From assembly GCF_014203645.1 (NCBI RefSeq), contig NZ_JACHJL010000026.1, positions 1 to 64,000 of the forward strand: 64,000 bases of DNA, read 5' to 3'. Source of the stretch: Streptomyces zagrosensis (GTDB lineage Bacteria; Actinomycetota; Actinomycetes; Streptomycetales; Streptomycetaceae). The notes beneath the pieces are model-generated. The model worked only from the letters and a program-made list of their open reading frames with translations, made no database searches and was not told where the DNA came from. This document shows, in pieces, positions 56,908-64,000 of the stretch (positions are counted from its first letter, which is position 1; each line of letters opens with the position of its first letter). A program made the position numbers and the translations under genes.

Positions 56908-58212
56908 ATGGCGATCTCACCGGAACAGCACACTGCGATGCAGAACTGGATCAGGAGCACGGCGCACCCCCTGACCACCGTGGGCCTCTCGGCACCGCTG
57001 GATGATCTGAGGCCACTCCTGGGCATGCTCGATGAGCGGACGGCCGTGGTGGGATACGGGGCCGGAACACGTGGAGCGCATGAACTCTTCGCACTCCAGG
57101 TGCGCATCGCCAGGCTTCTGGTCGGAGAGGCCGGATTTCGCGCCGTCGCCTTCGACCAGGACTGGACGCTCGGCGTCCGGCTCGACACCTACGTACGCAC
57201 CGGCGCCGGAGATCCCGTGGCGTTGCTGATGTCCGCGGAGCCCTTCTGCCGTACCGCTGAGGTGCTGGCCCTCGTCCGGTGGATGCGCGCCTTCAACGAG
57301 GCCCACCCGCACGACCCCGTCCGCTTCGTTGGGGTCAGCCCCCACGAGACGGGTCCATCGGCATACGACACGGTGGCCGACTACGTGCGCCGAGCCGCAC
57401 CTGAGCTGCTGGACGAGTTGGAGTCCTGTTACGCCGACCTGCGACCGCAAGGCGAGATGCCTGCGCACACGCGTCATTTCCGCGCCCTGTCACACAGGCG
57501 GGCCTGGTGCGACCGGGCGCGAGCGGCCCACGCCCTGGTGGCGGGGGTACCAGGCTCCGATGGTCATGCCTGGGCGCTCCACACCGCCCGCGTGATCGTC
57601 CAGTTCCACGAACTCCACGACCACGACCACGATTCGCTGGACCCGCACAACATGGCCTACTACGAGCGGTCCATCGCCGAGAACGTCGCGTGGTGGCACC
57701 AACACACCGGGCACAAGGTGCTGTTGTGGACCTCCAGCTCCCATTCCGCCAAGGCGCACGCCCGGGCCATCAGCTTCCCGCCGAACCCGGCACATGCCTC
57801 GCGCAACGCCGGCAGTCACCTCCACGCCCAGTTCAGGGACCGGTACCTGTCGATCGGGCTCACCTTCGGCCGCGGTGAACTGGCCACGTACGCCGACACC
57901 CCGCCCCACCGGGTGCCCAGACCCGCGCCACCACTGGTGGAGTCGGTACTGGGCGACGAGGCGGCAGGTGACTACCTGCTGAATCTCCGCACGGCCGCTC
58001 CGCAGCCGGTTACCGACTGGCTCGTACAGACCGCCACGTTCCGGGCCATCGGACCACGCTACGACCCGGACAACGACACCGCTCACCACATGACGGGCGG
58101 TTCCCTGACCGAGTGGTTCGACGTCCTCGTACACCGGCGACATGTGACACCGGCCCGCCCTCTGCATCGTGCGGAGCCTTCAGCGAAGACACGACGTGAC
58201 CCGCCGACTTAA
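56908..58212 (+). CDS. Erythromycin esterase-like family protein, active site altered
   Basis: A 434-residue protein with the fold landmarks of the EreA/EreB and succinoglycan-biosynthesis-like esterase family: YGAGTRGAHELFALQVRIARLLV, RAVAFDQDW, VGVSPHETGPSAYDTV and KVLLWTSSSHSAKAHA. In active members the first block carries a Glu (G-E-x-x-H-G) and the second reads E-x-D-W; here they are GYGAGTRG and DQDW, so key acidic and His residues are replaced. Hydrolysis of macrolides is therefore doubtful. The ATG at 56908 follows AGAAGG; the in-frame TTG at 56887 is inside the palindrome. It is probably controlled through the MerR-type site. Confidence 0.8.
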   Translation: MAISPEQHTAMQNWIRSTAHPLTTVGLSAPLDDLRPLLGMLDERTAVVGYGAGTRGAHELFALQVRIARLLVGEAGFRAVAFDQDWTLGVRLDTYVRTGAGDPVALLMSAEPFCRTAEVLALVRWMRAFNEAHPHDPVRFVGVSPHETGPSAYDTVADYVRRAAPELLDELESCYADLRPQGEMPAHTRHFRALSHRRAWCDRARAAHALVAGVPGSDGHAWALHTARVIVQFHELHDHDHDSLDPHNMAYYERSIAENVAWWHQHTGHKVLLWTSSSHSAKAHARAISFPPNPAHASRNAGSHLHAQFRDRYLSIGLTFGRGELATYADTPPHRVPRPAPPLVESVLGDEAAGDYLLNLRTAAPQPVTDWLVQTATFRAIGPRYDPDNDTAHHMTGGSLTEWFDVLVHRRHVTPARPLHRAEPSAKTRRDPPT

Positions 58213-58308
58213 GCGTCCAGCACACTCGGTTGGCCCGGCGACGGGGTTCGGCAGCAGATCCCTGATCGGCTGCGGACGTCGTGAGCTTCAGATGCGTGCC
58301 AGTGGAGT

Positions 58309-58340
58309 TCTGACCGACGAGCAGGCGCTGGGCGGTCAGA
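58309..58340. terminator. Hairpin downstream of the serine hydrolase
   Basis: TCTGACCG (58309-58316) and CGGTCAGA (58333-58340) form an 8-bp stem immediately after the leftward stop codon at 58342. Confidence 0.55.
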
Positions 58341-58341
58341 G

Positions 58342-59592
58342 CTAGCCCATGATGGCCTGCATCTCCTGCTGGATGATCTCCGGGAACGGCACGTCGTCGT
58401 AGTTACCGAGGATGACGCCGACCCAACCGGTGGCGGGGTAGATGTTCCAACTGGCGAAGCTGCCGGGGTTGACGCCGGCGCGCCCGTTCACCCACTGGCC
58501 CTTGATGAGGTTGACCGGCATCATGTAGGCCGCGAACGACGCGTCGGCGGGAGCTGCCTGGCCGGCCAGGCCACCGCCCTGCGGAGCCAGCGGGATCTTG
58601 GCCCCGGTCAACAGCTCGGCGTAGGGCCGGTCCAGCACCGTGCCGTCACCCAGCGCGTGCGCGAATCGGACCAGGTCCGGCGCGGTGGCGAAGCCGCCGT
58701 CCCCGGGGGGATCGATGAAGTAGCGGCCTGGGTTCTTGCCCAGTTGGTACGGGTCCGGGCTGCCTTTGTCCAAGTTGCGGACGGCATCCACCCGGCTGCC
58801 ATCGGCCTGCCGCATGTACGAGTGCGCGATGTGCTTGTCGGTGAGCCACTGCGGCCTGGTGTAGAACGCCGTGCCGGTCATGCCGCAACGCCCGAAGATG
58901 TGTTCCTCGACGTAGTCCCAGTACGTCATGCCGGTCACGGCCTCGACGATCAGTGCGGGGATGGCGACCTCGGCGCCGGCGTGGTCGGTGGGAGTGCCGG
59001 GAGCGGCCACCAACTCCGACTGCCGGGCCCATCGCTCGTAGAACTCGTGCACTTCATCCCGGCTTTGGAAGACGCGTTGCAGATCCTCCTGCGGGGTGTT
59101 CAGCCCGGAGGTGCCGGAGAGCAAGTGGTGGATGGTCACCTTCTCGGCGATCTCCTTGGCGAAGCCCGTCAGGTGGGTGCCCACCGAGTCCGAGAGCGTC
59201 ACCTTGCCCTGCTGCGCCAGCTGCAAGATGGCCACCGCGCCGAACGGCTTGCCCGCCGAGGACAGGTTGAACGCGACGCCCTCGTGGTTGCGGATCTCCT
59301 TCTCCTTGTCGGCCATGCCGTAGCTGCGCGATAACACCGTCCGGCCCCGGTGCGACAGCAACACCACGCCGGAGAACTTGTCCTCAGCGGCTAGCTTCGC
59401 CACATACCGGTCGTAAGCTCCGCCGGGCCGGGTGTCCGGCGGGATCGCTTTGAGGTCGGTTGGAGCCGAGTCGGCGTGGACGGGCGGGGTGTCCACCAGC
59501 TGTGCGCCGGCCGCCGCCACGCCGGCGGTCGCCAGTCCGCCCCACCTGAGCAGCCGCCGCCGGTCGATACCACGTACAAAATCCGAGTCCAT
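58342..59592 (-). CDS. Secreted serine hydrolase of the beta-lactamase / DD-peptidase family
   Basis: A 416-residue protein. DRRRLLRWGGLATAGVAAAG is a twin-arginine signal, so it is exported folded. The family nucleophile motif SxxK is present as SSAGK in FNLSSAGKPFGA. The usual second motif Y-x-N is not visible: the corresponding place reads TDHAGAEV. The late HxG/KTG place reads GRAGVNPG. Class-C-like serine hydrolases of this kind cleave esters or peptides; with the Tyr missing, activity is uncertain. The ATG at 59592 was preferred to the GTG at 59598. It is monocistronic. Confidence 0.85.
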   Translation of the reverse strand: MDSDFVRGIDRRRLLRWGGLATAGVAAAGAQLVDTPPVHADSAPTDLKAIPPDTRPGGAYDRYVAKLAAEDKFSGVVLLSHRGRTVLSRSYGMADKEKEIRNHEGVAFNLSSAGKPFGAVAILQLAQQGKVTLSDSVGTHLTGFAKEIAEKVTIHHLLSGTSGLNTPQEDLQRVFQSRDEVHEFYERWARQSELVAAPGTPTDHAGAEVAIPALIVEAVTGMTYWDYVEEHIFGRCGMTGTAFYTRPQWLTDKHIAHSYMRQADGSRVDAVRNLDKGSPDPYQLGKNPGRYFIDPPGDGGFATAPDLVRFAHALGDGTVLDRPYAELLTGAKIPLAPQGGGLAGQAAPADASFAAYMMPVNLIKGQWVNGRAGVNPGSFASWNIYPATGWVGVILGNYDDVPFPEIIQQEMQAIMG

Positions 59593-59814
59593 GATCACTT
59601 TTCTTTTCCGATCGACGAACCGACCGTCGATGTGCGGTGGTCCAGGCGTCCACTGAAGGCGGATGACTGTTGCGGTGGCGTATGCGTTTTTCCATACGCT
59701 CGCGATATACCCCGAGCCCAGGGCATCCAGGAACTGCGGCGGAAGCCATCACGTCGAACTCGCCCCGGCCGTCGAACTCTTCACCTTGGGAGCGTCCCTG
59801 CACTGGGCGTGAAC

Positions 59815-60035
59815 CGGCCACCGCATTCACCGACTACCGCAGTGCCCCCGCCGGGCCGCACACGGTGCTGTACGCCGTGCTGTACACAGCCCTGTACGCG
59901 GCGCTGTACGCGGATATCGCCGCCGGTCACCGCCGCGCCCTCGCGCACGACCGGCCATGGCCCGACCCCGAATGCGAAGCCCTTATGGAAGCCGCCACCC
60001 GTCCCGGTGCCCAGCACCGGTTACGGGTCCGGGCG
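59815..60035 (+). pseudogene. Possible gene remnant containing a 12-bp tandem repeat
   Basis: In the plus strand the frame of 59820-60035 has coding-like third-position GC and reads YADIAAGHRRALAHDRPW and PDPECEALMEAATRP, after a Leu-Tyr-Ala repeat. It has no ribosome-binding site or stop and runs into the antisense of the lectin gene. It might be the tail of a lost gene. I do not recognise a family. The call is weak. Confidence 0.3.
59865..59912. repeat. 12-bp tandem repeat, four copies
   Basis: Units GTGCTGTACGCC, GTGCTGTACACA, GCCCTGTACGCG and GCGCTGTACGCG follow without spacers. Confidence 0.85.
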
Positions 60036-61355
60036 TTAGCGCCAGGTGAAAGTCTGGTTCCCCCTACCGGTGCAGGAGAAGAGCACGGCCGGCGTGCCGT
60101 TGGCCGTCCCTCCGTGGTACATGTCCACGCACTTGGCCGCCAGTTGGGACACCAGGTCATCGGTCTTATTGAGACGGAAGAGTTGCGCCGGGTTGCCGCT
60201 GCACACGGCCACCTGGATGGCCGCGAAGTCGGCGGTGGAGGCCCAGGCCACGTCCATGCACAAACCCATGGAACGTACAGTGCCGTCCGACTTGGTCTCC
60301 CAGTGCTGGGCGGCCGATCCGTTGCAGGAGGCAAGTCTCAGTTGGGTGCCGTCTGTGCCTTGCATGGCACTCAGGCACTTGCCGGACTTGGCGTTCACCA
60401 GCGCACGGCCCGGGATGACGGTTTTAGCCTTGGGCTTGGGCGGCGGCGCCTTGCGGGTCGGCTTCGGGGATGGCTTGGTTGCCGGCTGGTGACGCGGCGG
60501 CTTGGCGGACGCCTTGGCAGGCGGCTTGGCGGGCGGCTTGGTGGACGCCTTGGCGGGCGGCTTGACCTCCTTCGGTTTCGCCGTGGCACTGCGACTGGCG
60601 TCCGGCGCAGGGGCGTTGGCCGATGGCTTGGCGGGGGTGGAGCCGGCCGGGGTGGGTGATGCGGAGCGCGAGGGGCGCGCGGTGGTCGCCGACGCGGAGG
60701 GGGATTCAGCGGTGTAGGCCCCCGGGCCGCCGGGCGTCAGGTTGTCGAGGACGGTACCGCTGGAGGGCTGCCCTACGACGGTGGTGCCGGCGTCGTCGTC
60801 ACCGTCCGAAGCCACCAAGAACGGGACCGCGATCAGTAGTGCGCCCGCGATCGCCGCGGCAGCCAGCATCGGCTTCTTGGGGCGACCGGAGGCAGACGAT
60901 TCGCCCACGTCGGCGCCCGGCTCGCCGGCACCTGGCGGCGAGGCGAGGGTGGCCACCGTCGCCTCCCCATCGGGTCCCGGGTCCCGTCCGGCGGTCGAGG
61001 CTGCGGCCGAGGCAGCCCGACCGTCAGCACGCGCGGGCGTCAAGGCTGCGGGGGAGCCATCGGGCACCCCGGGCAAGGCGACCGCTTGGCGCACCGGCGA
61101 CGCACCACCGGTGGCCCCAGCCGCCGCGCCCGCCGCCCCCGCGCTGGGTGAGGCCGCGCTGGGTGAGGCCAATGCGGCGGGTGAGGCTGACGCGGCAGCC
61201 GAGGACGTGTCCGGGGTGGACGGGGACGTGCCCGGGGTGACGCCAGCGGCCGAAGGCCCGGCCGGGGAGGCAGCGGCGGACGGGGGCGTACTCGGGGCGG
61301 CAGCGGGGGCCGGGGAGGCACCGGAGTCTGGATCGGGAAGGCTCTGGGCGGACAT
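60036..61355 (-). CDS. Membrane-anchored protein with C-terminal ricin-type lectin domain (439 aa)
   Basis: The N-terminal 160 residues are a disordered Ala/Ser/Pro-rich cytoplasmic region. One membrane segment follows at about 163-185 (PMLAAAAIAGALLIAVPF), then an extracellular Pro/Lys/Thr-rich stalk with KPPAK repeats, and a C-terminal ricin-type beta-trefoil of about 125 residues. In the trefoil SGKCLSAMQG, AQHWETK, CMDVAWAS and CVDMYHGG show the family's repeating Cys and Q-x-W pattern. It probably binds sugars at the cell surface. The ATG at 61355 has GGAGG just upstream. It is the second of two similar genes; 178 bp separate them. Confidence 0.88.
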   Translation of the reverse strand: MSAQSLPDPDSGASPAPAAAPSTPPSAAASPAGPSAAGVTPGTSPSTPDTSSAAASASPAALASPSAASPSAGAAGAAAGATGGASPVRQAVALPGVPDGSPAALTPARADGRAASAAASTAGRDPGPDGEATVATLASPPGAGEPGADVGESSASGRPKKPMLAAAAIAGALLIAVPFLVASDGDDDAGTTVVGQPSSGTVLDNLTPGGPGAYTAESPSASATTARPSRSASPTPAGSTPAKPSANAPAPDASRSATAKPKEVKPPAKASTKPPAKPPAKASAKPPRHQPATKPSPKPTRKAPPPKPKAKTVIPGRALVNAKSGKCLSAMQGTDGTQLRLASCNGSAAQHWETKSDGTVRSMGLCMDVAWASTADFAAIQVAVCSGNPAQLFRLNKTDDLVSQLAAKCVDMYHGGTANGTPAVLFSCTGRGNQTFTWR

Positions 61356-61533
61356 CAATCCTCCGTGAACGTGGGACCTATGACGCTTGGCGATGCGGTG
61401 TGGTCGGCGGGCGCGTCACCGCGTACCGCAAGCCCGCGCGGTGCGCTCGCGGCGCTGTGTGGCGCTCGACTACCCCTGCCGCGTGGGTCCTGCGGGCCGT
61501 CCTGGTCGGCGGGGCCCGAGGAGGGCCGCGCAC

Positions 61534-63123
61534 TCATGAGAAGGACCACAGGTGGTCGTCCTTGGCGTCGCAGTCGAAGAGGGTGAGATGCGCGTCCCGG
61601 CCGCCGGAGCCGTAGTAACCCGACACGTCCAAGCACCGGTTGCTGCTGGCGTGGTTGCGTATCCAGAATGCGCCGTTCGCCTTCTTGTCGAGATACCACA
61701 TCTGGTTGTCGCCCGGCCCCGGGTTGCAGTGCCACTCGAAGATGCCCGTACGCGATGGCTTGGCACCACCATCGGGCAGGTCGAGGCAGTAGCCGTCCTT
61801 GCTGTTGCGAATGCTGAACAAGTCAGCGTCGCCAGGGCCGCCACGCTTCTGGCCGACGATGAGGTCCCACCGCTGGTTGTCCTTGCTGGAACCGTCACAG
61901 GTGAACTGGTTCACCGGCCCATCGAGCGCTCCCATGCCGTAGCCGGGGACATCGGCGCACATGCCGGTCATCCGGTTCTTCAGCACGACGCCCTTCACGG
62001 TCCGGAAGTTCGCGCCCTGGGGCAGTCCGTTGCCCTTCGCCACCCGAGTACGCGCCTTCTTGGCCGGCGGCGCGGCGGGGTCCTTCTTGGCCCGCGGCGC
62101 GGCGGGCCGCTCGGCCCGCTTGCTCGTTTCGGCCTTGGGCGCGCCCTTCGGTGCGGCATTCGGCGTCGTGGAGGGCTCGTCCGCCGGCCGCTCACCACCG
62201 GAGCGCGGCGCGGGCTGTGCCTCCTTTTGCGCCGCCTCCTTTTGTCCCCGTGGTTCGTGCGCGGGGGTTGTCTTCCCGAGAGAAGGGCGCATTGAGGGCG
62301 AATTCGAGGCAGGGGCATACCCATCGGGGCCCTGACGACCGGAGCGGTCCCCTTGCAACACCGTGCCGGACGCATTCCGCTGCGCTCCGGTCGTATCCGT
62401 CTTGTCCCCGTCATCACCAAGGCCCAAGAAGAGCAGCGGCACACCGATTAGCAGCGTCCCAGCAATCGCCGCTCCGGCCAGAAGTTGCTTATGGGGGCGG
62501 CCCGAAGGCAGCCCGCCCTCCCCCACCGCCACGGCACCAGGCTCCGCGGGGCCCCCGCCGTTGGTTGCCGCGGCGGTACGCGTCGCGGGGTTGGCCGCCG
62601 ATGCGGTAGCGGCGGGAGATGCCGAAGCAGCCGAACCGGCGGGCGCAGGGGCGGACGCACTGGTTCCGCGGGACTCGCCGGTGGCGGACTCCCCTGTTCC
62701 TGCGGTGGTGTTGGCGGCGCCCGCCGAGCTTGCGGCAAGGCCGGGCGGGCCAGCTGGCTCCTGCCCGGGTGTAGCCGCCGCGCCCACGAGGGCGGTTGTG
62801 GCAGCGGTCCCGGTACGCGGAGCGAGGGCCGAGGCACCAGCGGGCTCATCCGGCAGTTGCGGCAGTGCGGTGGCGCGGCGTACGGCCGGGGCCGAGGACG
62901 TCGGCTGCGCGGGCCCGGGGCTGCGCGGGCCACTGTCCGGAGACGCTCGGCGCGGCGATCCTTGGCCCGGTGACTCTTCTCGTACGCCTTCGCCCTGCGG
63001 ATCAGGGCTCGAAGGATCTTGGCCCTGCGGACCAGGGCCGGAAGGATCTTGGCCCTGCGGGTCGGCACCCGATGGTTCTTGGTTCTGTGGGCGCTGGCTG
63101 GGAGGTTCTTGGTGACGCGGCAT
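61534..63123 (-). CDS. Membrane-anchored protein with C-terminal ricin-type lectin domain (529 aa)
   Basis: Same layout as the downstream gene. The N-terminal 210 residues are disordered and begin with PQGQDPS repeats; one membrane segment lies at about 220-245 (AGAAIAGTLLIGVPLLF), then a long Lys/Ala/Pro stalk, and a ricin-type beta-trefoil with DNQRWDL, DNQMWYL and DDHLWSF as its three Q-x-W-like repeats. A surface lectin role is inferred. The ATG at 63123 follows GAGGGG. It starts 11 bp after the stop of the upstream ART-like gene, so the two belong to one operon. The two lectin proteins are paralogues by architecture but diverge in sequence. Confidence 0.88.
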   Translation of the reverse strand: MPRHQEPPSQRPQNQEPSGADPQGQDPSGPGPQGQDPSSPDPQGEGVREESPGQGSPRRASPDSGPRSPGPAQPTSSAPAVRRATALPQLPDEPAGASALAPRTGTAATTALVGAAATPGQEPAGPPGLAASSAGAANTTAGTGESATGESRGTSASAPAPAGSAASASPAATASAANPATRTAAATNGGGPAEPGAVAVGEGGLPSGRPHKQLLAGAAIAGTLLIGVPLLFLGLGDDGDKTDTTGAQRNASGTVLQGDRSGRQGPDGYAPASNSPSMRPSLGKTTPAHEPRGQKEAAQKEAQPAPRSGGERPADEPSTTPNAAPKGAPKAETSKRAERPAAPRAKKDPAAPPAKKARTRVAKGNGLPQGANFRTVKGVVLKNRMTGMCADVPGYGMGALDGPVNQFTCDGSSKDNQRWDLIVGQKRGGPGDADLFSIRNSKDGYCLDLPDGGAKPSRTGIFEWHCNPGPGDNQMWYLDKKANGAFWIRNHASSNRCLDVSGYYGSGGRDAHLTLFDCDAKDDHLWSFS

Positions 63124-63134
63124 CGACGGTCCCC

Positions 63135-64000
63135 TCAGTCGCTGGTGGAGCCGACCGGCCCTGCACAACGGTCGGGCCAGTGGTACGGGCCTACCGCCGC
63201 CGGATGCCGGCTCAGCGTTTCCTGGAGCCGCACGAGCGCGGCACGGTCCTGATCATCGAGCGGGTCCCGCCGTACAGTCGTGACCGCGGGCAACACCGAC
63301 AGCTCACGCAGGAGGAACAGCGGTGCTTCGCCGCCTGGCCCATCGGTGCTGGCGTCGAGGACACGAAAGACCGTTCCGGGCGGGAAGACCACCTCGTCGC
63401 GCGAGGTGCTGACAGCGGCAGCACCGGGCGCGTCAAACAGCTGTCGTACGCGCCGACCGGTGACCGACCAGATCACGTAGCGCGCGCCTCCTGGCGAGGG
63501 CCCCTCACTTTCCACTGGCAGCCCGCTCACCGGACCTGGATCGCGCAGCAGCCGACCGGGGGTCAGCCCACCGCCAACGGCGAGCAGCGACGGGGCACCC
63601 CGGAACACGGCGCCCCGGAAGGAGGGCAGGCGCCGCAGCCCCGAGGCGACGCATGCGGCGTACGGCAGCAGCCGGCCGTCTCCCGAGTGCAGCGCCCGGC
63701 GCAACGCCTCGTGGTCCAACTCGCTCTGGGTTCCCCGCAAATAGAGCTGGAGCGCAATCAGGTCGGCACGGGCGGCGATCTGTTCGTGCCCACGCAGCGC
63801 GGGCATCCGCATCAACGTACGGGCGACAGCAGACCCAAGCCGTTCCCACTGCGATTCCGCAAGCGTGCGAAAGGCCGCCTGCTCCGCCTCGGTACTGGCA
63901 TGTCCGGGAACGAACGGAACCGGCGGCAGGACGAGCACGGGCGAGGTGGCGCGGGTGACAGGAGTGCCGGGAGCGACAGGCACAACAGGTGGGCCAGAGC
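63135..64000 (-). CDS. ADP-ribosyltransferase-like protein, C-terminal part (5' part beyond window)
   Basis: The frame is open to the window edge, so the N-terminus is missing; 288 residues are visible. After a Pro/Val-rich linker come helices (about residues 30-110 of the visible part), then an ART-like fold: FRGAVFRGAP (first Arg), YVIWSVTGRRV (Ser/Thr strand) and SRDEVVFPPGTVFRVLD (the ARTT/Glu strand). This is the R-S-E order of toxin-type and ectoenzyme mono-ADP-ribosyltransferases. The first Glu of an E-x-E pair is not seen, so the activity and target are uncertain. The stop is 11 bp before the lectin protein start, so it is co-transcribed with the surface lectins. GTG 63983 is only a possible internal start. 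Confidence 0.6.
   Translation of the reverse strand, partial: SGPPVVPVAPGTPVTRATSPVLVLPPVPFVPGHASTEAEQAAFRTLAESQWERLGSAVARTLMRMPALRGHEQIAARADLIALQLYLRGTQSELDHEALRRALHSGDGRLLPYAACVASGLRRLPSFRGAVFRGAPSLLAVGGGLTPGRLLRDPGPVSGLPVESEGPSPGGARYVIWSVTGRRVRQLFDAPGAAAVSTSRDEVVFPPGTVFRVLDASTDGPGGEAPLFLLRELSVLPAVTTVRRDPLDDQDRAALVRLQETLSRHPAAVGPYHWPDRCAGPVGSTSD

Larger units (their letters stand above)
59593..60035. other. Mostly gene-free spacer
   Basis: About 440 bp between the serine hydrolase start and the lectin gene end. It holds the serine hydrolase promoter region, the 12-bp repeat and the possible remnant; otherwise I see nothing. Confidence 0.4.

Overview
The window is high-GC DNA with strong third-position GC bias, occasional TTA codons and families typical of Streptomyces (MbtH, snapalysin, Rv1733c-like protein, TerD, F420-dependent LLM oxidoreductase, DmdR/IdeR-type iron box). 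It is best read as a chromosomal segment of a Streptomyces or close relative. All calls come from reading the sequence; no database search was run.

1-6.1 kb is the 3' end of a nonribosomal peptide synthetase. It ends in a C-A-(N-methyltransferase)-PCP-TE module, with an overlapping mbtH and a strong terminator that closes the cluster. 6.1-8.2 kb is an overlapping olsA/olsB-like ornithine lipid pair. 8.4-14.7 kb holds a secreted isoaspartyl peptidase/asparaginase, a broken SGNH hydrolase, a hairpin-rich spacer, an ArsR regulator divergent from a P1B-type metal ATPase, and snapalysin.

15-19.1 kb has two regulator/MFS pairs: AraC with a fosmidomycin-resistance-type MFS, and ArsR with a DHA1-type MFS that has duplicated operators. 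A truncated GNAT follows. 19.2-21.5 kb has a DEAD-box helicase and a cold shock protein; the cold shock gene has a terminator-like hairpin in its leader. 22-28 kb has a sulfotransferase, a ketopantoate-reductase-like protein, a methyltransferase remnant, a GNAT, an acyl-CoA-dehydrogenase-like flavoprotein and an F420-dependent oxidoreductase. 28.4-31.6 kb is a cobalamin riboswitch followed by cbiM-cbiN-cbiQ-cbiO (cobalt ECF importer).

31.6-45.2 kb carries a GH3 glycosidase, a TerD-CAP-CAP fusion, an Rv1733c-like membrane protein, an S4 RNA-binding protein, a phosphoribosyltransferase, a molybdopterin oxidoreductase lacking the usual N-terminal Fe-S cysteines with a translationally coupled partner, a cupin with a zinc ribbon, a subtilisin and a small secreted protein. 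45.5-53.6 kb is the most enigmatic part: two very large, tightly linked proteins (1262 and 1440 aa) with no family I recognise. 53.8-59.6 kb has a secreted TIM-barrel-like protein, a siderophore-binding lipoprotein under an iron box, a short GntR-type protein, an erythromycin-esterase-like protein and a serine hydrolase. 60-64 kb has two single-pass membrane proteins with C-terminal ricin-type lectin domains. Upstream of them, running off the window, is an ORF with an ADP-ribosyltransferase-like R-S-E pattern.

Short tandem repeats are unusually common here, both in protein linkers and at gene ends, and several gene remnants lie between intact genes. Most non-coding stretches hold hairpin terminators or divergent promoters.
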